DNA of 64,000 bases, taken from contig NZ_FOBD01000009.1 in assembly GCF_900109515.1 (NCBI RefSeq), positions 248,001-312,000 of the forward strand, read 5' to 3'. Both the position numbers and the translations under genes were made by a program. This document shows, piece by piece, positions 33,708-41,547 of this stretch (the stretch's first letter is position 1; each line of letters starts with the position of its first letter). This DNA comes from Paenibacillus sp. OK003. GTDB lineage: Bacteria; Bacillota; Bacilli; Paenibacillales; Paenibacillaceae. The notes under the pieces are model-generated. The model had not been told where the DNA came from and ran no database searches. It saw only the letters and a list, made by a program, of their open reading frames with translations.

Positions 33708-34844
33708 ATGGCAAGCTTTAAGAAACATGCAACTGGCTGGGAGTATCGTCTAAGATACAAAGATCCATTCACACAAACTTTTCGTGAAAAGTCTCAGCGG
33801 GGATTCGAAACCAAAAAGGAAGCTCAATTAGCTGCTTCAGAGTTCGAAAGGAGTCTCTCTGCTGGCTATGAGCAAAGTGATTTGAGTTTAAAAGATTATC
33901 TGAACTTTTGGATTGATCAATACAAAAAAGGGAGTGTTCGAAAAAACACATTACTTCTACATCAAAACAACATCAAGAATCACATCTTGCCTTATTTCAG
34001 AAACATACTACTTCGAGATGTTAAACCAATTATGTATCAGAATTTCATTAATTCGATTTCAGAAAAAGGTCCCAGCCGCAGAACAGTTGAGCTAATACAT
34101 GCTACTATGCACAACGCGTTACAAAAAGCAGTTATTATCGGTAAGATTGAAAAAAATCCATGTATAGGCGTTGAAATAAAAATTAAAAGGAAAAAGAGAG
34201 AGGTTCATTTTATTGATTCTTCAGACATCTCAAGGTTCTTACAAAACGCTTACGAATACGGCTACATTTATTGGATCTATTTCAAAGTCTTAATTGAAAC
34301 TGGGATGAGAAAAGGTGAAGCTGCCGCCTTGAAATGGCCTGATATTGATCTAGAAAATCAGTTTATAACCATTGACGAAACTTTAGATTTTACCGCTAAA
34401 GATAAGGAAGGATTATTCGGAGAAACCAAGACCATCAAATCAGAGAGAACGATTAAAATATCCCAATCATTAGCTAATGATTTAAAGTATCACCAAGAGT
34501 GGCAGAAGCAGAATAAAGGGGTTTTAGGGGAACGATATCATCTTGACCTTGATCTAGTGTTATGCAGAGAAGACGGTAACTATATGCCGAAGTCATCTTT
34601 GTTCAATGCTTTCTCTCGGATACTGGACCGAAGCGAACTCCCCTCACTCCCCATTCATTCACTCCGACATACCTGTGCCGTATTATTGCTTGAAGCTGGA
34701 GCAGATATGAAATTCGTACAAGAGCAATTGGGCCATGGCAGTATTCAAATTACGTCGGATGTCTATGCCCACATTTCTTCTAAAATCCAGAAAAACAACA
34801 TGGATAAGTTCGAAGTATTTACTAAAGGTATTCTTCAAGATTAA
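33708..34844 (+). CDS. int: Phage/ICE-type tyrosine integrase
   Basis: 378 residues, ribosome site AGAGGTGA seven bases upstream. N-terminal arm-binding domain (1-55: ATGWEYRLRYKDPFTQTFRE), SAM-like core-binding domain (60-160), catalytic domain with Arg in IETGMRKGEAAAL (about 199), a beta-hairpin Lys region (GETKTIKSERTIKIS), HSLRHTCAVLLLEAGAD (about 317) and LGHGSIQITSDVYAH with the nucleophile Tyr at about 351. It is intact and the only plus-strand gene near the chromosomal junction. It is the most likely enzyme for integration of the island behind glnA. No excisionase is directly adjacent; the DUF771 protein at 7.4 kb is a distant candidate. Confidence 0.93.
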   Translation: MASFKKHATGWEYRLRYKDPFTQTFREKSQRGFETKKEAQLAASEFERSLSAGYEQSDLSLKDYLNFWIDQYKKGSVRKNTLLLHQNNIKNHILPYFRNILLRDVKPIMYQNFINSISEKGPSRRTVELIHATMHNALQKAVIIGKIEKNPCIGVEIKIKRKKREVHFIDSSDISRFLQNAYEYGYIYWIYFKVLIETGMRKGEAAALKWPDIDLENQFITIDETLDFTAKDKEGLFGETKTIKSERTIKISQSLANDLKYHQEWQKQNKGVLGERYHLDLDLVLCREDGNYMPKSSLFNAFSRILDRSELPSLPIHSLRHTCAVLLLEAGADMKFVQEQLGHGSIQITSDVYAHISSKIQKNNMDKFEVFTKGILQD

Positions 34845-34845
34845 A

Positions 34846-34909
34846 TTTTTGTGGGCATTTTGTGGGCACTCTCGTTTTATTTGAATTCATAATGTTTTGC
34901 CCACAAAAA
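34846..34909. other. Putative attachment-site region (integrase arm repeats)
   Basis: TTTTTGTGGGCA (34846-34857), TTTTGTGGGCA (34858-34868) and the inverted copy TGCCCACAAAAA (34898-34909) form two direct and one inverted 11-12 bp repeats directly after the integrase stop. Such repeats beside an integrase are typical arm-type binding sites in attR/attL. The core crossover site would lie here or at the edge of the glnA terminator; the matching left att is outside the window. Confidence 0.6.
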
Positions 34910-34910
34910 G

Positions 34911-34940
34911 AAAAACCCCTCACGCCATGTGGCGCAAGGG
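34911..34940 (-). terminator. glnA terminator
   Basis: On the minus strand CCCTTGCGCCACATGGCGTGAGGG folds into a strong stem followed by GTTTTTC. It lies just after the glnA stop and borders the island end, leaving glnA expression intact. Confidence 0.85.
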
Positions 34941-34949
34941 ATTCGGGGA

Positions 34950-36278
34950 TTAGTACAACGTAATATATTGATCGCGTTCCCATTGGTGGACTTGTGTACG
35001 GTACATGTCCCACTCAATTTCTTTCAGCTCATAGAAGTGAGCCAAGGCGTGGTCGCCGAGAGCATCACAGATAACTTCGCTGCGGATCAATTCGTTCAAT
35101 GCTTCTTTCAGGTCAGCTGGCAAGCTTGGAATGCCTTCTTCCACACGCTCTTCTTCTGACATGATGTAGATGTTACGGTCAATTGGAGCTGGCAAAGACA
35201 GCTCACGTTTGATTCCATCCAAACCTGCTTTCAGCAAAACAGCCAAGGCAAGGTAAGGGTTCGCAGCCGGATCCGGGTTACGTACTTCAACACGTGTGCT
35301 CAGACCACGGGAAGCTGGAATACGGATCATTGGACTACGGTTACTAGCAGACCAAGCTACATAACAAGGTGCTTCGTAACCAGGAACCAGACGTTTGTAA
35401 GAGTTCACAGTTGGGTTCGTAATTGCTGCAAACGCACGCGCATGCTTCAAAGTTCCAGCCATGAAGTGACGTGCAGTTTTGCTCAGACCCAGCTCGTCCG
35501 ACTCGTCTACGAATGCGTTCACTTTGCCTTGGAACAAGGATTGGTTACAGTGCATACCGGAACCGTTCATACCAAACAGTGGTTTCGGCATAAAGGTAGC
35601 ATGTAGACCATGCTGACGCGCAATCGTTTTAACAACGAGTTTGAACGTTTGGATCTGGTCTGCTGCTTTTAGAGCATCAGCATATTTAAAGTCGATCTCA
35701 TGCTGACCTGGAGCTACCTCATGGTGGGAAGCTTCGATCTCAAAGCCCATTTCTTCAAGTGTGATAACGATGTCACGACGACAGTTTTCACCAAGATCCG
35801 TAGGCGCTAGGTCGAAATATCCACCTTGGTCATTCAGTTCGTTAGTCGGGTTTCCTTTTTCGTCTGTTTTGAACAAGAAGAACTCTGGTTCAGGACCGAC
35901 GTTGAAGGAAGTGAATCCCATTTCTTCGGCTTCTTTCAGGTTTCGTTTCAAGATGCCACGCGGATCTCCTGGAAACGGATTACCATCCGGAAGATATACG
36001 TCGCAAATCAGTCGAGCAACACGGTTCTCGGCTACCCAAGGGAAAATCAGCCAAGAATCGAGATCCGGATAGAGGTACATGTCGGACTCTTCAATACGCA
36101 CATAACCTTCAATGGAAGATCCATCAAACATCATTTTATTGTCCAGAGCCTTGGTAAGCTGGCTCACAGGAATCTCAACGTTTTTGATTGCTCCAAGCAA
36201 ATCGGTAAATTGCAAACGAATGAACCGTACATTTTCTTCTTTTGAGATGCGTAGTATGTCTTCTTTAGTAAAACTCAC
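34950..36278 (-). CDS. glnA: Glutamine synthetase, type I
   Basis: 442 residues, the length of the GSI-alpha type of low-GC Gram-positives. It makes glutamine from glutamate, ammonia and ATP in the cytoplasm. Visible family blocks: [20 protein letters not shown] near residue 50, [26 protein letters not shown], and the active-site stretch [20 protein letters not shown] then [11 protein letters not shown]. The adenylylation loop of the beta type is absent, so control is by feedback inhibition and by GlnR. glnR lies just upstream on the same strand. Ribosome site GGGAGAGGG precedes the start. Very secure call. Confidence 0.98.
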   Translation of the reverse strand: MSFTKEDILRISKEENVRFIRLQFTDLLGAIKNVEIPVSQLTKALDNKMMFDGSSIEGYVRIEESDMYLYPDLDSWLIFPWVAENRVARLICDVYLPDGNPFPGDPRGILKRNLKEAEEMGFTSFNVGPEPEFFLFKTDEKGNPTNELNDQGGYFDLAPTDLGENCRRDIVITLEEMGFEIEASHHEVAPGQHEIDFKYADALKAADQIQTFKLVVKTIARQHGLHATFMPKPLFGMNGSGMHCNQSLFQGKVNAFVDESDELGLSKTARHFMAGTLKHARAFAAITNPTVNSYKRLVPGYEAPCYVAWSASNRSPMIRIPASRGLSTRVEVRNPDPAANPYLALAVLLKAGLDGIKRELSLPAPIDRNIYIMSEEERVEEGIPSLPADLKEALNELIRSEVICDALGDHALAHFYELKEIEWDMYRTQVHQWERDQYITLY

Positions 36279-36324
36279 GATACCCTCTCCCTTTCTTCTC
36301 TGCGTATTTGGCTTGCCTGTTATA

Positions 36325-36353
36325 TTTGTACATTAGAATATTGCATGGGTCAA
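36325..36353 (-). promoter_or_regulatory. Probable glnA promoter
   Basis: Minus strand TTGACC, 17 bases, TACAAA, about 50 bp upstream of glnA. An imperfect palindrome TGTTATATTTGTACA overlaps the -10 and resembles, without exactly matching, the Bacillus GlnR/TnrA site TGTNA-N7-TNACA; GlnR control here is likely by analogy. Confidence 0.45.
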
Positions 36354-36407
36354 GGAGTCCTCCTACCCAAAAGCAGGATTTCCCCTGACTTACGAGGTTA
36401 TACGAAC

Positions 36408-36824
36408 TTATTTTTTATTAAAGAAACGGGAAAGCTCTCCCTGAATGAGAGATACTTGTCCAGGTCTCTTACCTGACACCAGTTGTTGTTTAAGCAGACG
36501 GTGTAGTTGGGAGTCTGATAGTTCTCTACGTTTCACTTCCGTATCGGCTGTAATAACAGTCGCTTCTTCTGACTCTTTGGATACAGGATTCATCACTTGC
36601 TTAATGCCCGCGATGTTAACTCCTTTTTCAATCAGAGCCTTGATTTCCAGCAATCGTTCTACGTCATTGAAAGAGAACAAACGCTGATTACCTGACGTTC
36701 TCGCAGGAACAATCAAACTGTGCTGCTCATAATAACGAATCTGACGCGCGGACAAATCCGTTAGTTTCATTACAATACCTATCGGGAATAAGGCCATATT
36801 TCTGCGAATTTCGTCACCCATCAT
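36408..36824 (-). CDS. glnR: GlnR, MerR-family nitrogen repressor
   Basis: 138 residues. MerR-type winged HTH at 10-80: FPIGIVMKLTDLSARQIRYY, then EQHSLIVPARTSGNQRLFSF with NDVERLLEIKALIEKGVNIA. The C-terminal tail ends GKRPGQVSLIQGELSRFF, the conserved region through which glutamine-bound glutamine synthetase activates GlnR in Bacillus. It represses glnRA and other nitrogen genes when nitrogen is plentiful. Gene order glnR-glnA is the standard one in Bacilli. Confidence 0.97.
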   Translation of the reverse strand: MMGDEIRRNMALFPIGIVMKLTDLSARQIRYYEQHSLIVPARTSGNQRLFSFNDVERLLEIKALIEKGVNIAGIKQVMNPVSKESEEATVITADTEVKRRELSDSQLHRLLKQQLVSGKRPGQVSLIQGELSRFFNKK

Positions 36825-36857
36825 TCATCAACCTTCCAGTCATCTATTCTTCACTCT

Positions 36858-36887
36858 ATTGTACATTTAGTTATTACTAAGTGTCAA
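36858..36887 (-). promoter_or_regulatory. glnR promoter (sigma-A type)
   Basis: Minus strand TTGACA, 18 bases, TACAAT, about 35 bp upstream of the glnR start. The spacer is AT-rich (CTTAGTAATAACTAAATG). Confidence 0.65.
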
Positions 36888-36904
36888 TGATGTGTTAGAT
36901 AAAC

Positions 36905-38158
36905 TCACAATAATTTGCGTTCTTTCATGGTCTGTAATGCCATCAAAACGCCATATTTAACATGAGAGTACGTTAAACCGCCCTGCATATAGCCAATAAA
37001 AGGCTCACGGATAGGCGCATCTGCAGACAATTCAAGGCTCCCACCCTGTATAAACGTACCTGCCGCCATGATGACAGGGTGCTCATAACCCGGCATGTCC
37101 CAAGGTTCAGGAACTACATGGCTATCTACTGCAGCAGCTCGCTGTATCCCTTGAACAAAGGCAATTAAATGCTCGGCCGAACTGAATTGAACAGCCTGAA
37201 TCAGATCTGTACGCATCTCGTTCCATGCCGGTTTGGTTACAAATCCGGATGCAGCAAACATCGCCGCAGCGAATGCGCTCCCTTTAATGGCCTGTCCCAC
37301 AATTGTCGGAGCCATGTAAAGTCCTTGGTAGATGCCACGAGTTGTTCCCAACATCGCGCCAACCTCACCGCCAATTCCAGGAGCAGTCAGACGATAGGCT
37401 GCCAATTGGACGTACTTTTCCTTCCCGCATATGTATCCACCGGTTTCCGCCAGACCTCCACCGGGATTTTTAATCAGTGAACCTGCCATCAGGTCTACCC
37501 CGATTTCAGTTGGTTCACGTTCCTCCGTGAATTCACCATAACAGTTATCCACAAATACGATGACATCTTCCTTGATCGCCTTTACCCGTGCAACCATATC
37601 AGCGATTTCTTCAATACAGAAGGAAGATCTCCAATCATATCCTCTGGAGCGCTGAATGCCAATGACTTTTGTCGCTGCATGGATACTTTTCTCGACCGCC
37701 ACCCAATCTACTCCGCCATCTTCTAACAGAGCCGTCTCTTGATAGCCAATACCGAAATCCCGTAATGATCCTGTTCCATCACCAGGCTTGCCAATGACCT
37801 TATGCAATGTGTCATAGGGCTTACCCGTAATGTACAACAACTCGTCACCTGGACGGAGAACACCGAACAAAGCTGTAGCAATAGTATGTGTACCTGATGC
37901 AAAATGGGGACGCACCAGTGCCGCCTCTGCACCGAACACATCGGCATATACTTCATCAAGCACCTCACGCCCGCGATCGTTATAAGCGTAACCCGTTGAA
38001 CCCGCAAAGTGAAAATCGCTGACTTTCCTGCGCTGAAAAGCATTGATTACTTTCCATTGGTTATGATCGGTAATCCGGTCTATCTGTTGTAATTGCCCTT
38101 CAATCTGGCGTTCAACCTGTTGTTGAAGTTCAATAATCTCTGAATCAAAGCTTGCCAT
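36905..38158 (-). CDS. ynbB: YnbB-type PLP enzyme (methionine gamma-lyase/aluminium-resistance family)
   Basis: 417 residues. The family blocks DFHFAGSTGYAYNDRGREVL, then VRPHFASGTHTIATALFG, GDELLYITGKPYDT, VFVDNCYGEFTEEREP and the PLP lysine in GSLIKNPGGGLAETGGYICG (Lys at about 226) identify the 'methionine gamma-lyase family/aluminium resistance' group of fold-type I PLP enzymes. The true substrate of YnbB is not established. In Bacillus subtilis ynbB lies next to ynbA (hflX-like) and glnR-glnA, and the same neighbourhood is seen here: hflX upstream and glnR downstream on the same strand. Confidence 0.92.
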   Translation of the reverse strand: MASFDSEIIELQQQVERQIEGQLQQIDRITDHNQWKVINAFQRRKVSDFHFAGSTGYAYNDRGREVLDEVYADVFGAEAALVRPHFASGTHTIATALFGVLRPGDELLYITGKPYDTLHKVIGKPGDGTGSLRDFGIGYQETALLEDGGVDWVAVEKSIHAATKVIGIQRSRGYDWRSSFCIEEIADMVARVKAIKEDVIVFVDNCYGEFTEEREPTEIGVDLMAGSLIKNPGGGLAETGGYICGKEKYVQLAAYRLTAPGIGGEVGAMLGTTRGIYQGLYMAPTIVGQAIKGSAFAAAMFAASGFVTKPAWNEMRTDLIQAVQFSSAEHLIAFVQGIQRAAAVDSHVVPEPWDMPGYEHPVIMAAGTFIQGGSLELSADAPIREPFIGYMQGGLTYSHVKYGVLMALQTMKERKLL

Positions 38159-38242
38159 CTTGCTTCATTCCCCTTCATAGCACGAATCTGACGTCAAATA
38201 TCAATTATCGTGTCAACTTATCATACAAATATGTCATCGATG

Positions 38243-39529
38243 TTACAGTTGTATGAAATCTTCAAGTAAATAACCGAATTTCTCATACTCACCTTTTTGC
38301 AGCTCCACTTCATAAATCACATCATTATCTTCAAATGTGGTCTCAACCACATCGCCTATTTTGTAAAGTACAGATGTAAGATCCCCACGCTCAGCCGGAA
38401 TACGGAACCGTTTGGTAGCGCCAGTCAATTCAGCTTGGATAAGCTCACGAATTTTCAGCAAGTCATCTGCATCCAGTGCACTCACTTTGATATGTTCTTT
38501 ATCCAAAGGAAGCATCTCAAGCTGCTCCGGTGTACAAGCATCCTTTTTGTTATACAATACCAATTGAGGCTTGTCCCCTGAACCTAGTTGCTGCAAAATC
38601 GTGTGTACAGTTCTCATCTGGTCTTCACGCATTGCAGATGATGCATCGACCACATGTAATATAAGGTCCGCTTCATTCACTTCCTCCAGCGTAGCACGGA
38701 AAGCCGCAATCAGATCATGAGGAAGGTTTTGTATGAACCCAACCGTATCTGTGAGTACGATTTCTTTACCACTTGGCAGTTCCATCGTCCGCGAGGTTGG
38801 ATCCAGTGTGGCAAACAGCTGATCTTGAATGTACACATCTGCTGCTGTTAATTGTTTAAGCAAGGTGGACTTACCCGCATTCGTATAACCTACAAGGGCT
38901 ACCTGAACGATCCCCGTCTTTTTGCGACGCTCCCGGTGCAGCTTGCGGTGACGTGTCACTTCTTCCAAATGACGCTTCAAGTCATCTATGCGGCCACGAA
39001 TATGTCGACGATCCGTCTCCAGTTTACTTTCACCTGGTCCCCGCGTTCCAATTCCGCCACCAAGTCTGGACAAATTCTTCCCGTGACCCGACAAACGTGG
39101 TAATAAATAGCTCAACTGTGCCAACTCAACCTGGATAATACCTTCTCTTGTGTTGGCGCGCTGCGCAAAGATATCCAAAATCAGCTGGGTGCGGTCAATA
39201 ATTTTGAGATCCAACGCTTCTTCCAGGTTACGAACTTGAGCACCGGACAGCTCCTGGTCAAAAATAGCTGTTGTTGCTCCCATTTCCTCAGCCACTGCAC
39301 GAAGTTCTTCCACTTTCCCTTTACCAATAAACCATTTGGTGTCCCGGGTTTTCAGGTTCTGTGACAATACACTCAGCACTTCCACGCCTGCCGTCTCGGC
39401 CAGTTTTACCAACTCCTCAAGGGAGTACTCCGGGTTAATACCCGAACGTTTGACCTCATCGGTAACCAGACTTACCAACACGGCGCGATCCTTCTTCACC
39501 ATATCTGTATCATGTGTTCCATTTGTCAT
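38243..39529 (-). CDS. hflX: HflX ribosome-binding GTPase
   Basis: 428 residues. N-terminal HflX domain (40-190) with LAETAGVEVLSVLSQNLKTR, the glycine-rich GKGKVEEL and RLGGGIGTRGPGESKLETDR. Then a helical linker, and a Ras-like G domain: G1 GYTNAGKSTLLKQL at about 214, G3 DTVGFIQNLPHDLI, G4 NKKD. HflX splits stalled or stressed 70S ribosomes in a GTP-dependent way, mainly under heat or antibiotic stress. Followed downstream by ynbB on the same strand. Start at MTNGTHD. Confidence 0.96.
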   Translation of the reverse strand: MTNGTHDTDMVKKDRAVLVSLVTDEVKRSGINPEYSLEELVKLAETAGVEVLSVLSQNLKTRDTKWFIGKGKVEELRAVAEEMGATTAIFDQELSGAQVRNLEEALDLKIIDRTQLILDIFAQRANTREGIIQVELAQLSYLLPRLSGHGKNLSRLGGGIGTRGPGESKLETDRRHIRGRIDDLKRHLEEVTRHRKLHRERRKKTGIVQVALVGYTNAGKSTLLKQLTAADVYIQDQLFATLDPTSRTMELPSGKEIVLTDTVGFIQNLPHDLIAAFRATLEEVNEADLILHVVDASSAMREDQMRTVHTILQQLGSGDKPQLVLYNKKDACTPEQLEMLPLDKEHIKVSALDADDLLKIRELIQAELTGATKRFRIPAERGDLTSVLYKIGDVVETTFEDNDVIYEVELQKGEYEKFGYLLEDFIQL

Positions 39530-39618
39530 CGTGTATATTCACTCCTTCTATTACGTTTCCGCATGCTTTAAGCCGAACCGGTTAACCCGGCCGGCTGCGT
39601 TAAAAATTATATTATCGC

Positions 39619-40590
39619 TTACTTTTGCTCAAACTTCAAATCCTCTGTGCGGATAGTCATCAGCTCTAGTTTTCCCGGATTTCCCTGGGTATATTGTTCC
39701 AATAGTCGAACTGCCTGATGGCGAATCGATCGTTCAATGGCATTTCGGACATATCGGGCATTGCTGAACGCATGAAGAGATTCATTTTTTTCCTGAAGCA
39801 GATGCTGCTTTAGTTTGAGTATAGTCTGTGGCATGAGAATATAGTCACGTTCCTTGGCCATAATCTCGGAGATTTGAATCAATTGATCAATGCTATAGTC
39901 TGGAAATTCAACCTGAATCGGAAAACGGGAAGGTAATCCAGGATTCGTCTGCAGAAAAAAATCAATCTCTTCCGAGTATCCCGCTAAAATGAGGATAAAT
40001 TGATTCTTATTATCTTCCATTGACTTCACAAGAGTGTCGATCGCTTCCTTCCCAAAATCCTTCTCGCCCCCGCGAGCCAGACTGTACGCCTCATCAATAA
40101 ATAAGATTCCACCCAATGCCTTTTTGACCAAATCCCTCGTTTTTTGTGCCGTATGCCCGATGTATTCCCCGACCAAGTCTGCACGTTCCACTTCAATCAA
40201 ATGACCCTTACTCAATACACCCATCTTCTGAAACAGCTTCGCAACGATTCGTGCTACCGTTGTTTTTCCGGTTCCCGGATTGCCTTTGAAAATCATATGA
40301 TATACGTGCGCCCCACTGATCAGACCAGCTTCGGTACGCATCTGGGCAATCTGTAAGAAAGCATAGATTTCAAAGACTAAATCCTTGATATTTTCCAGTC
40401 CAACAAGCTGCTCCAATTCACCTTGAATCTCCTGAAAATGCGCATGTTTGGCTAAACCTTTTGCCGCCTGTATTGCTGTCTCTTCTTCTTTGACCAGCAT
40501 CTGAGGTTCCTGGTTACGCAAAACAACATTAATTTGTCTGGATGGTCTGCCTCCCGGTTGCCCTCCTGCAGCCATGACCCGTCCGTTCAT
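39619..40590 (-). CDS. spoVK: SpoVK, stage V sporulation AAA+ ATPase
   Basis: 323 residues. Single AAA+ (CbxX/CfqX) module: Walker A GNPGTGKTTVARIVAKLFQ at about 98-116, then LIEVERADLVGEYIGHTAQK, Walker B GGILFIDEAYSLA, sensor ILAGYSEEIDFFLQTNPGLP and SRFPIQVEFPDY. SpoVK is a mother-cell protein needed for late spore maturation; its substrate is not known. It sits immediately upstream of hflX in the same direction, the usual order in Bacillus and Paenibacillus. Confidence 0.94.
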   Translation of the reverse strand: MNGRVMAAGGQPGGRPSRQINVVLRNQEPQMLVKEEETAIQAAKGLAKHAHFQEIQGELEQLVGLENIKDLVFEIYAFLQIAQMRTEAGLISGAHVYHMIFKGNPGTGKTTVARIVAKLFQKMGVLSKGHLIEVERADLVGEYIGHTAQKTRDLVKKALGGILFIDEAYSLARGGEKDFGKEAIDTLVKSMEDNKNQFILILAGYSEEIDFFLQTNPGLPSRFPIQVEFPDYSIDQLIQISEIMAKERDYILMPQTILKLKQHLLQEKNESLHAFSNARYVRNAIERSIRHQAVRLLEQYTQGNPGKLELMTIRTEDLKFEQK

Positions 40591-40699
40591 TCGCCATCAC
40601 CTCTATTTTATCGGGCTGAACTCTCCTGATTATTAATGTATTCTATCAGGTGCTCTAATATTAGAAGGATGGCGAAGAATTCTGCGACTTTTCCATGAC

Positions 40700-41263
40700 T
40701 CAAATCTGAATATTTTTTCTGAACTCCCCATTCTCAAACAAGGTTTGTCTATGCTTCAAGGACAGTTGGAAATACGGAAACACATGTGCATCAATGGCAT
40801 GCAACAAATCCTTTGCTGTCCGGTTCGCCAGATCATAATCCCCCGTCGTAATGTGCTTACGTGAAAGAGCATCTTCAAGTTCATCTTCGTCCAGCAAAAA
40901 TATTTCTCCATCCTTCAGGACAACGACATCCAGATACAGATCATCAAACCACGGAACACCTTGATCGGTTATGCCCTGGCTGCGGCATGTATCAATGTAC
41001 CATTCAACAATCCGCTCCTGATCGTCAAACATAGCCGTCACAACAAAATGCTCGCCTTTCGGATAATACTGCAACCAGGAATAACCTTTATCCGCAATGC
41101 AGAAGGTGCTTCCTCCATAGGTTTTCCACAAAGGCTCTTTCAAATCTTGGATCGTATACAACGTAATGTAACCCGTAAAAATTTTGGATTGAACGAACCG
41201 GCATGTAAATTGTCGGTTCGTAATCCGGCGCCAGTTCGCGCGGTCCCCGAATTTCCGTTTCAT
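40700..41263 (-). CDS. DUF402-domain protein
   Basis: 187 residues. DUF402 pattern: GYSWLQYYPKGEHFVVTAMF, WYIDTCRSQGITDQGVPWFD, DLYLDVVVLKDGEIFLLDED and ELEDALSRKHITTGDYD. The aspartate/glutamate-rich core (D-YLDV, DEDE) is the metal site of related nucleoside phosphatases such as Staphylococcus Ntdp. A nucleotide tri/diphosphatase role is therefore plausible. About 110 bp upstream of spoVK on the same strand. Start chosen at the ATG at 41263; it is preceded by a basic stretch and a modest ribosome site. Confidence 0.85.
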   Translation of the reverse strand: MKRKFGDRANWRRITNRQFTCRFVQSKIFTGYITLYTIQDLKEPLWKTYGGSTFCIADKGYSWLQYYPKGEHFVVTAMFDDQERIVEWYIDTCRSQGITDQGVPWFDDLYLDVVVLKDGEIFLLDEDELEDALSRKHITTGDYDLANRTAKDLLHAIDAHVFPYFQLSLKHRQTLFENGEFRKNIQI

Positions 41264-41476
41264 ACGAACCCCTCTTTGCCGACCACAGGTCCGTGACCTG
41301 CTGATATTGGTGAACAGCGAATAACGTCCGCATTACCGATTCCACAAGTCCCGGAATCCGCTTTGCACAACGTATTACGAATAGTTACAGCTTACCATAT
41401 TTAAGTTATACACTCAAAATCAAGCTTTTCCTCATCTGTTAGAGAGCTCTGGTTCCACTTCAAACGTTACTAACAC

Positions 41477-41516
41477 CAAAAAACCTGCTTCCCCAATATG
41501 AGGGGAGCAGGTTTTA
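41477..41516 (-). terminator. Terminator of the penicillin-binding protein gene
   Basis: AAAACCTGCTCCCCTCATATTGGGGAAGCAGG folds on the minus strand and is followed by TTTTTT. It lies 30 bp after the stop of the penicillin-binding protein gene. The 300 bp between here and the DUF402 gene hold only its promoter area. Confidence 0.85.
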
Positions 41517-41547
41517 GGTTGTAATTATTTAAGGCGGCTTATTCTTG

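Larger units (their letters stand above)
1..34909. mobile_element. Right-hand part of an integrated genomic island (ICE- or plasmid-like), left end outside window
   Basis: The stretch from the window start to the glnA terminator is AT-rich and holds mobile-element functions: RepL-like protein, RecD2 helicase, NusG-like protein, XRE repressor pair, group II introns, recombinase remnants and a phage-type integrase at the right end. Cargo includes a Lamassu cassette, toxin-type genes and many broken genes. From about 34.95 kb onward the gene content becomes conserved chromosome. The right boundary is inferred from TGTGGGCA repeats between the integrase stop and the glnA terminator. No conjugation genes are visible in this window, so ICE, integrated plasmid and prophage-derived island all remain possible. 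Several independent insertions may be stacked here. Confidence 0.75.

Noticed and set aside
41088..41345. Minus-strand 85-residue frame overlapping DUF402
   Set aside because: Out-of-frame reading of the start of the DUF402 gene.
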